This document shows, piece after piece, positions 1-5,743 of a stretch of 7,709 nt of DNA (within the stretch, counting starts at the first letter, position 1; every line of letters begins with the position of its first letter). A program made the translations under genes and the position numbers. A model generated the notes under the pieces. The model had not been told where the DNA came from. It was given only the letters and a program-made list of their open reading frames with translations, and ran no database searches. The DNA lies in assembly GCA_012842765.1 (NCBI GenBank), contig DUWJ01000029.1, positions 1 to 7,709 of the forward strand, written 5' to 3'. Origin of the DNA: Bacillota bacterium. GTDB taxonomy: Bacteria > Bacillota > DTU025.

Positions 1-716
1 AAATTCGTGTACACGTGCTGCACATCATCGTGCTCATCGAGGGCGTCAACGAGACGCATTGCCGGGCCAGCCTCTTTGGTTCCAAGAACCATAACATTTT
101 GCGGAACTCGAATTATCCGAGCACCAGAGTATTCGACTCCAGCACTCTCCATGGCCTTCCGCACCGCGTCAAGATCCTCGGGCGAGGTGATGATTTCATA
201 GTAATCGTCGTACGCCTTGAGATCCTCAGCTCCCGCATCAAGCGCGATCATCATCATCTCGTCTTCGTCACCAGCAAAACTTTCCGTATCCACAGTTATC
301 GAGCCTTTCCTGTCGAACATCCAGTTCACGCATCCTGTTTCCCCAAGATTGCCGCCGTGACGCGAAAAGATGTGACGAACATCGGATGCGGTGCGATTCC
401 TGTTGTCAGTCATAGCCTCTACCACGAGAGCAACTCCACCCGGCCCATATCCTTCATACACGATCTCCTCATAGCTCTCGCCATCTCCATCGCCCGCCGC
501 CCTCTTAATGGCCCGCTGAATTGTATCATTGGGCATGTTAACCGCTCGCGCAGCCTGAATGGCCATCTTGAGCCTGAAGTTTGCCTCTGGATCAGGCCCA
601 CCTTGTTTAACGGCGACATGCAGTTCGCGCGATGCCTTAGTGAAAGCAGCACCCCGCTGAGCGTCAGCCTTAGCCTTTTTATGCTTAATGTTAGCCCATT
701 TCGAATGTCCTGACAT
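1..716 (-). CDS. yebC: YebC/PmpR family (TACO1-like) protein, 3' end cut by window
   Basis: The minus-strand translation opens with MSGHSKWANIKHKKAKADAQ, the hallmark start of the YebC/PmpR family, and continues with family blocks such as NMPNDTIQRAI (about residues 60-70), YEGYGPGGVA (87-96) and NRTASDVRHIFSRHGGNLG (107-125). About 238 codons are visible, ending in DVQHVYTN. Family members are about 240-250 residues, so only a few residues and the stop lie beyond the left edge. These cytoplasmic proteins were first described as transcriptional regulators; work on bacterial YebC and mitochondrial TACO1 links them to translation of difficult, proline-rich stretches. Which role applies here cannot be read from sequence. 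A second in-frame ATG lies immediately upstream (717-719), but the family starts at MSGHSKW. A purine-rich GGAAGGGGGT (724-733) serves as ribosome binding site. prsW lies upstream on the same strand with a 116-base gap holding a separate promoter candidate. Confidence 0.95.
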   Translation of the reverse strand, partial: MSGHSKWANIKHKKAKADAQRGAAFTKASRELHVAVKQGGPDPEANFRLKMAIQAARAVNMPNDTIQRAIKRAAGDGDGESYEEIVYEGYGPGGVALVVEAMTDNRNRTASDVRHIFSRHGGNLGETGCVNWMFDRKGSITVDTESFAGDEDEMMMIALDAGAEDLKAYDDYYEIITSPEDLDAVRKAMESAGVEYSGARIIRVPQNVMVLGTKEAGPAMRLVDALDEHDDVQHVYTN

Positions 717-762
717 CATGCGTACCCCCTTCCACAGGAACTCCAATGACTTTGCCGCGTAC

Positions 763-791
763 ATTCTAACACAGCCCTAGCTCGTTGGAAA
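763..791 (-). promoter_or_regulatory. candidate sigma-A promoter for yebC
   Basis: Read on the minus strand, TTTCCA (786-791, four matches to TTGACA) is followed by a 17-base spacer and TAGAAT (763-768, five of six matches to TATAAT). The -10 is preceded by TGT, giving an extended -10 that would compensate for the weak -35. The predicted transcript starts about 40 bases before the yebC ATG. This suggests that yebC can be expressed independently of prsW. Not tested experimentally. Confidence 0.4.
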
Positions 792-832
792 GGATTCGGC
801 ATCAGAGCATAGGAAGAAGAGACATGCCGCCC

Positions 833-1660
833 TCATCTACGACTGCTCGAGCTGTCGTCTTCTCCGTTTGCCACTCTTCCATTCCCAGACAGCACATCCG
901 GATCACCGGTCCCAGCAGCGTCGCCAATCCGTCCAATCTCCACAGAATCCTCAGATCTTCCATCCTCTTTCCCATACAGTTCTGCGAACCTGAACGGTGA
1001 AACGTGGAGAGCTGTCCTTATCTTCCCGGCGAGCCCGACATATAGCAAGACAACCACGAGCAAAGTAAGGTAGAAATTCATCAGCTCGGTCATGAGAAGA
1101 AAATCATACAAACCATGAAGCACCGACGCGGTCATCAATCCTCTGGCTACGAGCGGTCCTTCCATGGACTTCGGAGCGAACTTGGCAATACCCATTTGAA
1201 AGCCGACGATCCCGGAAAAGGATGCGTGCACCAAGGATGTAAGCGCACCTCTGACTATCCCAACTGGAAGGCCATAGGATGCCGCGTAGAGAACATTCTC
1301 AAAGGCGGCAAATCCGAGCCCGGCCGAGACCGCGTAGACTATGCCATCCATTGGTTCGTTGAACTCGGCAAGATCGTACACTGTTCTCCGAACGGCCAAA
1401 TACTTGAAGAACTCCTCGACCAAGCCTATTCCGAAAACAGACGCGAGCAAAAGAACAGGCAAACTCGGAGGATTGGTAAGCACGCCTCGTAGAGGCGCTT
1501 CCACAAGACCTGCCGGGATTATCATTACCGCCCCTGCAAGAAATGCCTTTGCGACCAAACGTGCTGGCTCTTTGTCGTATATGTCTTTCCGATGGAAGTA
1601 GATAACCCATAGGATACCGGGAATCAGCGATATCGCAAGAAGCTTTAGAAGTTCAGCCAT
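833..1660 (-). CDS. prsW: PrsW family glutamic-type intramembrane protease
   Basis: Multi-pass membrane protein of the PrsW family (MEROPS M82, within the CPBP/Abi-related glutamic intramembrane proteases). Numbering from the preferred ATG at 1660 (275 residues), the catalytic-type motif EEFFK lies at 82-86. Further conserved elements are EPMDGIVYA followed by GFAAFEN (about 102-122), VHASFSG (144-150) and HGLYDF (182-187). Hydrophobic segments fill most of residues 1-212. In Bacillus subtilis PrsW makes the first cut in the anti-sigma factor RsiW and so activates sigma-W under envelope stress; no anti-sigma gene is visible here, so the substrate is unknown. The frame is open to an earlier ATG at 1681, but no ribosome binding site precedes that, whereas AAGGATGGG lies before the ATG at 1660. 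The final roughly 60 residues are hydrophilic, rich in G, D, E and S and end in SSSSRR; B. subtilis PrsW is shorter, so this looks like an added cytoplasmic tail. yebC follows on the same strand. Confidence 0.9.
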   Translation of the reverse strand: MAELLKLLAISLIPGILWVIYFHRKDIYDKEPARLVAKAFLAGAVMIIPAGLVEAPLRGVLTNPPSLPVLLLASVFGIGLVEEFFKYLAVRRTVYDLAEFNEPMDGIVYAVSAGLGFAAFENVLYAASYGLPVGIVRGALTSLVHASFSGIVGFQMGIAKFAPKSMEGPLVARGLMTASVLHGLYDFLLMTELMNFYLTLLVVVLLYVGLAGKIRTALHVSPFRFAELYGKEDGRSEDSVEIGRIGDAAGTGDPDVLSGNGRVANGEDDSSSSRR

Positions 1661-1700
1661 GGTCCAAATCCCATCCTTCATCGGTTCGGTTAAGTACCAG

Positions 1701-1755
1701 TATTTCCGGACAAACGGCAGTCGTCGACTGTATATAGACTCCTATCCCGGAAATA
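1701..1755. repeat. nested inverted repeat between prsW and groES
   Basis: A perfect 9-bp inverted repeat, TATTTCCGG (1701-1709) and CCGGAAATA (1747-1755), encloses a second perfect dyad, CAGTCG-T-CGACTG (1718-1730). It is separate from CIRCE. Neither side is followed by a run of T, so it does not look like an intrinsic terminator. It could be an operator for prsW or for the chaperonin operon, or chance. It lies about 40-95 bases upstream of the prsW start and ends 16 bases before the groES -35 element. Confidence 0.5.
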
Positions 1756-1770
1756 ATTCTATCATAAGCC

Positions 1771-1800
1771 TTGACAACACCAAAACGAGGAGTATATCAT
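1771..1800 (+). promoter_or_regulatory. sigma-A-like promoter of groES-groEL
   Basis: A perfect -35 box TTGACA lies at 1771-1776. The best -10 match is TATCAT at 1795-1800 (five of six, 18-base spacer); TATATC at 1793-1798 with a 16-base spacer is an alternative. Transcription would begin near 1807, at the edge of the CIRCE dyad, the usual geometry for HrcA repression. Confidence 0.75.
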
Positions 1801-1807
1801 ATCTTTG

Positions 1808-1834
1808 TTAGCACTCACATCCGTTGAGTGCTAA
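1808..1834 (+). promoter_or_regulatory. CIRCE operator (HrcA binding site)
   Basis: The sequence is an exact match to the consensus CIRCE element: TTAGCACTC, nine bases, GAGTGCTAA. HrcA binds this dyad and represses groESL and often dnaK at normal temperature; GroEL activity helps keep HrcA folded, so titration of GroEL by misfolded protein releases repression. hrcA is not in this window. The element sits just downstream of the promoter and about 30 bases before the groES start, so it would also lie in the 5' end of the mRNA. Confidence 0.97.
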
Positions 1835-1863
1835 GAGCAACGCCGTGAAGGAGGTAAACGTCG

Positions 1864-2148
1864 ATGGTAAAACCTTGTGCTGACAGAGTGCTTGTAAAGC
1901 CTCATACGGAAGAAGAGAAGACTCCGGGCGGAATTGTTCTTCCGGATACCGCTAAAGAGCGCCCTCAGTGGGGCGAAGTGAAGGCTGTTGGGCCCGGCAG
2001 ATGGGATGAAGAAGGCAAGCGCCGCATCCCACTGGAGGTAAACGTTGGGGACACGGTCATATTCGCCAAATACGGCGGCACTGAAATCAAGATTGACGGC
2101 GAAGAATACTTGATTCTCCGCGAGTCCGATATTCTCGCGGTCAAGTAG
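1864..2148 (+). CDS. groES: co-chaperonin GroES (Hsp10)
   Basis: A 94-residue protein with the standard Hsp10 layout. The N-terminal [11 protein letters not shown] core is followed by the flexible mobile loop that docks on GroEL (about residues 16-35, containing [11 protein letters not shown]). After the short roof segment (around [17 protein letters not shown], 43-59) comes the C-terminal half with [20 protein letters not shown] (61-80) and [12 protein letters not shown]. It forms a heptameric lid on the GroEL ring in the cytoplasm and encloses substrate during ATP-driven folding. Start choice is firm: AAGGAGGT (1848-1855) lies eight bases before the ATG. Length is normal for the family. It is the first gene of a two-gene operon under CIRCE/HrcA control, with groEL 63 bases downstream. 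Confidence 0.98.
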   Translation: MVKPCADRVLVKPHTEEEKTPGGIVLPDTAKERPQWGEVKAVGPGRWDEEGKRRIPLEVNVGDTVIFAKYGGTEIKIDGEEYLILRESDILAVK

Positions 2149-2211
2149 AACCTACTGCCCCACGAAGACCAACATGCAAATCATTCATGCGTATGAAGGA
2201 GGCAAACGAAA

Positions 2212-3831
2212 ATGGCTGCTAAGCAGTTAGCATATGCAGAAGAAGCGCGTACTAGCCTGAAAAACGGTGTCGACGCAGTTGCATCTGCAGTCAAGGTCAC
2301 ATTGGGTCCTAAAGGACGCAACGTCGTGCTTGAGCGGAAGTATGGATCACCAGTCATCACTAAGGACGGCGTGACGGTGGCCAAAGAAATCGAGCTAGAG
2401 GATCCGTATGAAAACATGGGAGCCCAGCTCGTCAAGGAAGTTGCATCGAAAACGAACGACGTCGCAGGCGACGGCACCACAACCGCCACTGTCCTTGCCC
2501 AAATAATTGTGAACGAGGGGCTGCGCAACGTAACTGCTGGCGCGAACCCGATGTTCCTGAAGCGCGGTATAGACAAGGCCGTAGAACTCGTCGTAGACGA
2601 GCTACATAAACTCGCCATCCCCGTGGACGGCAAGGAAGACATTGCCCACGTAGCCTCGATTTCCGGGAATGACGAGGCCGTCGGCGAATGGATCGCTGAA
2701 GCCATGGACAAAGTCGGCAAGGACGGAGTAATCACCGTCGAGGAGTCCAAGGGCATCGAGACCACTGTCGAACAGGTCGAAGGCATGGAATTCGATAAGG
2801 GATACATATCCCCCTACTTCGTCACTAGCACGGAGTCGATGGAGGCCATTCTCGAAGATCCATATATTCTGCTTTACGAGAAGAAGATCAGTAATGTTCA
2901 AGAGCTCCTCCCATTGCTGGAGAAGATCGCCCGTGCTGGCAGACCGCTTTTGATCGTTGCCGAAGATATAGAAGGCGAAGCCCTTGCAACTCTCGTCGTC
3001 AACAAGCTCCGCGGAATCCTAAACGTTGTCGCTGTTAAGGCGCCAGGGTTTGGCGACAGGCGCAACGCAATGATGGAAGACATAGCTGTGCTTACAGGCG
3101 GAGAATTCATCTCAGAGGCAACGGGTGCAAAGCTTGAAAACGTCGACCTGAAGCAGCTCGGCCAGGCCAAGACGGTCAAGGTCAACAAGGAAAAGACGAC
3201 CATCATCGAGGGCCGTGGAGAGAAGGCCAAGATCGAGGCGCGTGTCGACCAGATTCGCCGCGAAATCGACGATTCCGATTCCGACTACGACCGTGAGAAG
3301 CTCCAGGAGCGCCTCGCAAAGCTCGCTGGCGGCGTGGCTATTATTAAAGTTGGCGCCTCAACAGAGACCGAGCTTAAGGAGAAGAAGCATAGAATAGAAG
3401 ATGCTCTTTCGGCAACAAGGGCGGCCGTTGAGGAAGGACTAGTTGCAGGCGGCGGCGCCACCTACATCAACATGATTTCCAAACTCGATCAGATAGAAGC
3501 AGAAGGCGATGAGAAGACCGGAGTCAATATCGTCAAGCGCGCTCTCGAGGAACCGTTGCGCACCATCGCCAACAATGCCGGCCTTGAGGGCTCTGTTGTA
3601 GTCGAGAGAGTGAAATCAGAGAACAAGCCCGGGTTCGGCTTGAACGCTCTGACTGGGGAATACTGCGATCTAATCAAGGCAGGAATAGTCGACCCCGTGA
3701 AGGTCAGCAGGTCAGCCCTGCAGAACGCAGCCTCCATTGCATCGATGATGCTCACCACCGAGGCTGTCATCGCCGAGATTCCCACGGAAGAGCCGCCGAT
3801 GCCGTATCCTCCGGGAGGAATGGACTACTAG
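2212..3831 (+). CDS. groEL: chaperonin GroEL (Hsp60)
   Basis: A 539-residue, full-length Hsp60 that assembles into the double-ring folding chamber and works with GroES. ATP-binding and catalytic elements are present: LGPKGRNV (31-38), [10 protein letters not shown] with D52, [10 protein letters not shown] (86-95) with D87, and [16 protein letters not shown] (394-409) with D397, matching E. coli D398. The family signature [12 protein letters not shown] is at 404-415. The apical substrate-binding region includes GYISPYFVT (197-205). AAGGAGG (2196-2202) lies nine bases before the ATG. One feature is unusual: the C-terminal tail, normally several GGM repeats before the end, is here [15 protein letters not shown], with a single GGM and a proline-rich stretch. 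The gene is co-transcribed with groES and ends 23 bases before an intrinsic terminator. Confidence 0.98.
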   Translation: MAAKQLAYAEEARTSLKNGVDAVASAVKVTLGPKGRNVVLERKYGSPVITKDGVTVAKEIELEDPYENMGAQLVKEVASKTNDVAGDGTTTATVLAQIIVNEGLRNVTAGANPMFLKRGIDKAVELVVDELHKLAIPVDGKEDIAHVASISGNDEAVGEWIAEAMDKVGKDGVITVEESKGIETTVEQVEGMEFDKGYISPYFVTSTESMEAILEDPYILLYEKKISNVQELLPLLEKIARAGRPLLIVAEDIEGEALATLVVNKLRGILNVVAVKAPGFGDRRNAMMEDIAVLTGGEFISEATGAKLENVDLKQLGQAKTVKVNKEKTTIIEGRGEKAKIEARVDQIRREIDDSDSDYDREKLQERLAKLAGGVAIIKVGASTETELKEKKHRIEDALSATRAAVEEGLVAGGGATYINMISKLDQIEAEGDEKTGVNIVKRALEEPLRTIANNAGLEGSVVVERVKSENKPGFGLNALTGEYCDLIKAGIVDPVKVSRSALQNAASIASMMLTTEAVIAEIPTEEPPMPYPPGGMDY

Positions 3832-3854
3832 ACGTTCGCCAATACTAAAACAAG

Positions 3855-3899
3855 CGCGGGCATTCCCTGCAATACCGGGATAGCCCGCGTCCTCTTTTC
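3855..3899 (+). terminator. intrinsic terminator of groES-groEL
   Basis: CGCGGGC (3855-3861) pairs with GCCCGCG (3883-3889). After a 2x2 mismatch, TCCC (3864-3867) pairs with GGGA (3877-3880) around a nine-base loop. The stem is followed by the T-rich run CCTCTTTTC. It stands 23 bases after the groEL stop codon. Confidence 0.8.
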
Positions 3900-4146
3900 A
3901 TTCACGCCCTTTTCTTCCTGTGGTATCATATAAGCATTCCATAGGCATGGAACCCAGATTTCTGCCCATCTGCAAGTATATTGCCGATTACATAGAGCAT
4001 GGCCCCTTTGGCGCCATTCATTTCGCTGAATTGAGCCGCTGGACTTCGCCATGTTCATCTCTTGCGGCCCCAACCTTGCTGGGGTTGAAGCGTAACAGGT
4101 GGGCCTCTGTGGAAGGAGAAACTACGGACGGAAATGTACAAAAAAA
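3900..4146. other. intergenic stretch without a convincing gene
   Basis: No coding region here is credible. A plus-strand frame runs through it, but its C-terminal part (SRIRTCDPPVNSRLLYR) is simply the antisense of the tRNA gene, and it has no ribosome binding site. An extended -10-like element occurs near the start: TTCACG (3901-3906), 17 bases, TATCAT (3924-3929) preceded by TGG, so an unannotated short RNA is possible. A small hairpin CAACC/GGTTG lies at 4071-4087. Seven T residues on the minus strand (4140-4146) directly follow the tRNA CCA end and may help end tRNA transcription. Confidence 0.5.
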
Positions 4147-4221
4147 TGGCTCCCCGAGCAGGATTCGAACCTGCGACCCACCGGTTAACAGCCGGTTGCT
4201 CTACCGCTGAGCTATCGAGGA
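4147..4221 (-). tRNA. tRNA-Asn (anticodon GTT), CCA encoded
   Basis: The minus strand folds into a complete cloverleaf. Acceptor strands TCCTCGA and TCGGGGA pair with one T-G wobble, followed by discriminator G and an encoded CCA. The D arm has GCTC/GAGC. The anticodon arm ACCGG-CTGTTAA-CCGGT gives anticodon GTT, which reads AAC and AAT (Asn). The T arm is GCAGG-TTCGAAT-CCTGC. The gene stands alone and is transcribed divergently from the downstream plus-strand gene; a run of seven T follows the CCA. Confidence 0.97.
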
Positions 4222-4234
4222 ACGTTATGAATTT

Positions 4235-4263
4235 ATAATAGCAGCCCAACGAAGTGTAGTCAA
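4235..4263 (-). promoter_or_regulatory. promoter of tRNA-Asn
   Basis: On the minus strand, TTGACT (4258-4263, five of six matches) is followed by an exactly 17-base spacer and TATTAT (4235-4240, five of six matches). The predicted start is a few bases before the mature tRNA 5' end at 4221. On the opposite strand the same bases contain a perfect TATAAT (4234-4239), which could serve the divergent gene. Confidence 0.75.
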
Positions 4264-4292
4264 GAGGCAAAACTAGTTACGGAGGTACTGCA

Positions 4293-5429
4293 TTGAACAA
4301 GTCTCAAGTTTCCATCACAAGATGCAAGGACTATGAGCGAGAGCACGTAAAAGAAGCCCTCAGTGAAGCGCTCTCGCCTCTCGGCGGCATGGGCACGTTT
4401 ATCGAGCCCGGCAGCAGAGTTTTGATTAAGCCCAACCTTATTGCCGGGACGCCTCCAGAGCGCGGAGCTACTACACACCCAGAGGTTCTCAGGGCGGTAA
4501 TAGAGGAAGTGAGATCGGTCGGCGGCAAACCAATAGTCGGCGAGAGCCCCGGGTTCGAGAGCTTCCATGTGGCCGCCAGCAAGTCCGGACTCCTAGAAGT
4601 GCTTGAAGAAATGGGTGTAGATGCGGCTCCGTTCGAAACATCAAGGAATGTGCCGCTCAGCCCCGGCCACATAGTAACATCCCTGCCCATAGCCGAGCCG
4701 GTAGTTGACGCCGACGCAGTAATCAGTCTTCCAAAGCTGAAATCCCACGGGCTCGTCATGTATACAGGGTGCGTAAAGAACATGTTCGGAGTAATATGCG
4801 GATCCCAGAAGGGCAAGTATCATCTGAGGTTTCAAGATCGAGAGCTGTTTTCGACACTTCTCGCCGAAATTTACGCCACAGCCAAACCGACGCTTTCAAT
4901 ACTCGACGGTATAATCGGCATGGACGGGAACGGCCCGCGAAACGGAGACCCGTTCGATCTCGGGATTATCATGGCAGGATCGGACGGGGTAGCCATAGAC
5001 GCTGTTGCGTGCTCAATTGTCGGCATCAACCCCGTCGAATCGCCGCCGCTTCGCATCGCTTCAGAGAAGGGCTACGGAACCATAGATCTGGGCAACATCG
5101 ATATTTACGGCCCGTCCATTGAAGAACTGCAAGTGCAAGGGTTTCGGGTTCCCAAGGCCGCCCGTCCTTCCATGCGGCAAAGGCTGATGTCGGGCGAAAC
5201 AGGCCGGGTACTACGGAACTGGTTTACGACTCGGCCCTCAGTAGTTCGCAATTCGTGCCGTGGATGCAGAGTCTGCGCCAGGGCATGCCCAGCTGACGCC
5301 ATTGAGATACGCGATGGTGTAGCACACATGGATTACGACAAGTGCATCCGGTGTTACTGCTGTCAGGAGCTATGCGAGTATGGAGCCATTACTCTCAAGA
5401 CCCCTCCCCTCGCCCGCATTTTTCGATAG
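4293..5429 (+). CDS. DUF362 domain protein with C-terminal 2x[4Fe-4S] ferredoxin domain
   Basis: A 378-residue protein. Residues about 35-290 match the DUF362 family: VLIKPNLI (43-50), the TTHPEVLRAVIEEV segment (60-73), GKPIVGESPG (78-87), VISLPKLKSHGLVMYTGCVKNMFG (143-166) and LDGIIGMDGNGP (204-215). Residues 321-367 form a bacterial-type ferredoxin domain with two CX2CX2CX3C motifs: C322, C325, C328, C332 (followed by P) and C351, C354, C357, C361 (followed by E, with an extra C356). It probably binds two 4Fe-4S clusters and takes part in electron transfer, but the reaction of this family is not established. No signal peptide or membrane segment is evident, so it is probably cytoplasmic. 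The start is TTG at 4293, supported by GGAGGT (4281-4286) six bases before it; no ATG in frame nearby fits as well. No terminator was found after it. Confidence 0.88.
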   Translation: MNKSQVSITRCKDYEREHVKEALSEALSPLGGMGTFIEPGSRVLIKPNLIAGTPPERGATTHPEVLRAVIEEVRSVGGKPIVGESPGFESFHVAASKSGLLEVLEEMGVDAAPFETSRNVPLSPGHIVTSLPIAEPVVDADAVISLPKLKSHGLVMYTGCVKNMFGVICGSQKGKYHLRFQDRELFSTLLAEIYATAKPTLSILDGIIGMDGNGPRNGDPFDLGIIMAGSDGVAIDAVACSIVGINPVESPPLRIASEKGYGTIDLGNIDIYGPSIEELQVQGFRVPKAARPSMRQRLMSGETGRVLRNWFTTRPSVVRNSCRGCRVCARACPADAIEIRDGVAHMDYDKCIRCYCCQELCEYGAITLKTPPLARIFR

Positions 5430-5435
5430 AAGCAG

Positions 5436-5464
5436 TTTACATGAAATCCGGTATATGCTAACAT
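5436..5464 (+). promoter_or_regulatory. candidate promoter of the ABC-F leader
   Basis: TTTACA (5436-5441, five of six matches to TTGACA) is followed by a 17-base spacer and TAACAT (5459-5464, four of six). TGC directly before the -10 makes it an extended -10. The predicted start near 5471 puts the first leader pairing segment (5480) about ten bases into the transcript. It begins only seven bases after the upstream stop codon. Confidence 0.5.
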
Positions 5465-5508
5465 GTATTCAGTTCTTAACATAGGCTTTGCGGAGAGGTA
5501 ACATATAC

Positions 5509-5532
5509 ATGTTCAGTAAGCTGGCATTCTAG
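5509..5532 (+). CDS. putative leader peptide MFSKLAF
   Basis: A seven-codon frame, ATG to TAG, encoding MFSKLAF. It is preceded by GGAGAGGT (5492-5499), whose GAGGT core lies nine bases from the ATG, a better ribosome binding site than that of the ABC-F gene itself. The position, about 40 bases into the predicted transcript and 98 bases before the terminator stem, suits a ribosome sensor. Its last codons (5520-5530) can pair with 5595-5605, so ribosome occupancy would alter the downstream fold. I do not recognise the peptide as a known stalling sequence. Confidence 0.5.
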   Translation: MFSKLAF

Positions 5533-5545
5533 CTTAAGCGAATAC

Positions 5546-5587
5546 GCTCAATGCACGCAGCGCCATGGCGGCCTGCGGCGTTTGAGC
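5546..5587 (+). promoter_or_regulatory. large leader stem-loop
   Basis: GCTCAA (5546-5551) pairs with TTGAGC (5582-5587); UGC (5552-5554) pairs with GCG (5578-5580) using one wobble; CGCAG (5556-5560) pairs with CTGCG (5573-5577); CGC/GCG closes a CATG loop at 5561-5570. There are single-base bulges and one GC dinucleotide bulge. No T tract follows, so it is not a terminator; it probably shapes the attenuator. The 5' side competes with a small hairpin AGCG-AATA-CGCT (5537-5548). Confidence 0.6.
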
Positions 5588-5629
5588 ATTTGTGGGAATG
5601 CTGGCAACCTCGCAAAAATAGCAGATTGG

Positions 5630-5675
5630 ATGGCTACACCCGAAGGCTTGCAGCATCGGTGTAGCCATTTTGTTT
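5630..5675 (+). terminator. intrinsic terminator upstream of the ABC-F gene (attenuator)
   Basis: ATGGCTACACC (5630-5640) pairs perfectly with GGTGTAGCCAT (5658-5668), 11 bp, around a 17-base loop that may itself form GCT/AGC. The T-rich run TTTTGTTT (5668-5675) follows at once. It stands 200 bases after the DUF362 stop and about 75 bases before the ABC-F start, downstream of its own promoter and leader frame. That position favours an attenuator over a simple terminator for the upstream gene, though it could serve as both. Confidence 0.85.
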
Positions 5676-5709
5676 CCGCAAAGCCCTATGCTCGTGAGAG
5701 TGCCCAGTC

Positions 5710-5743
5710 CCACTTGCCATGGACTTCATGGGTTTGGGAGTGG
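5710..5743 (+). promoter_or_regulatory. possible hairpin masking the ABC-F ribosome binding site
   Basis: CCACT (5710-5714) can pair with AGTGG (5739-5743), and inside it CCATG (5717-5721) can pair with CATGG (5727-5731). The outer stem covers part of the GGGAG (5736-5740) that serves the ATG at 5749. Both stems are only 5 bp, so this may be weak or chance. If real it adds a translational check to the transcriptional one. Confidence 0.35.

Noticed and set aside
15..713. Long plus-strand open frame of 232 codons
   Set aside because: It is the antisense of yebC, whose minus-strand product is clearly a family member with the canonical MSGHSKW start.
1752..1790. Minus-strand promoter for prsW overlapping the groES promoter region
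   Set aside because: TAGAAT-like -10 exists (about 1758-1763) but only a poor -35 at plausible spacing; too weak to list as a feature.
2181..2807. Minus-strand frame of 208 codons inside groEL
   Set aside because: Shadow of groEL; serine/threonine-rich low-complexity product, no ribosome binding site and no recognisable motif.
3920..4210. Plus-strand frame of 96 codons after groEL
   Set aside because: No ribosome binding site, and its C-terminus (SRIRTCDPPVNSRLLYR) is the well-known false translation of the antisense strand of a tRNA gene.
5551..5664. Second leader frame, 37 codons from ATG at 5551
   Set aside because: No Shine-Dalgarno, the ATG lies inside the large stem-loop, and the frame runs through the terminator stem.
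5480..5690. Miniature mobile element bounded by inverted repeats
   Set aside because: No target-site duplication at the ends and the interior is explained by leader peptide and terminator; kept only as an alternative in the findings.
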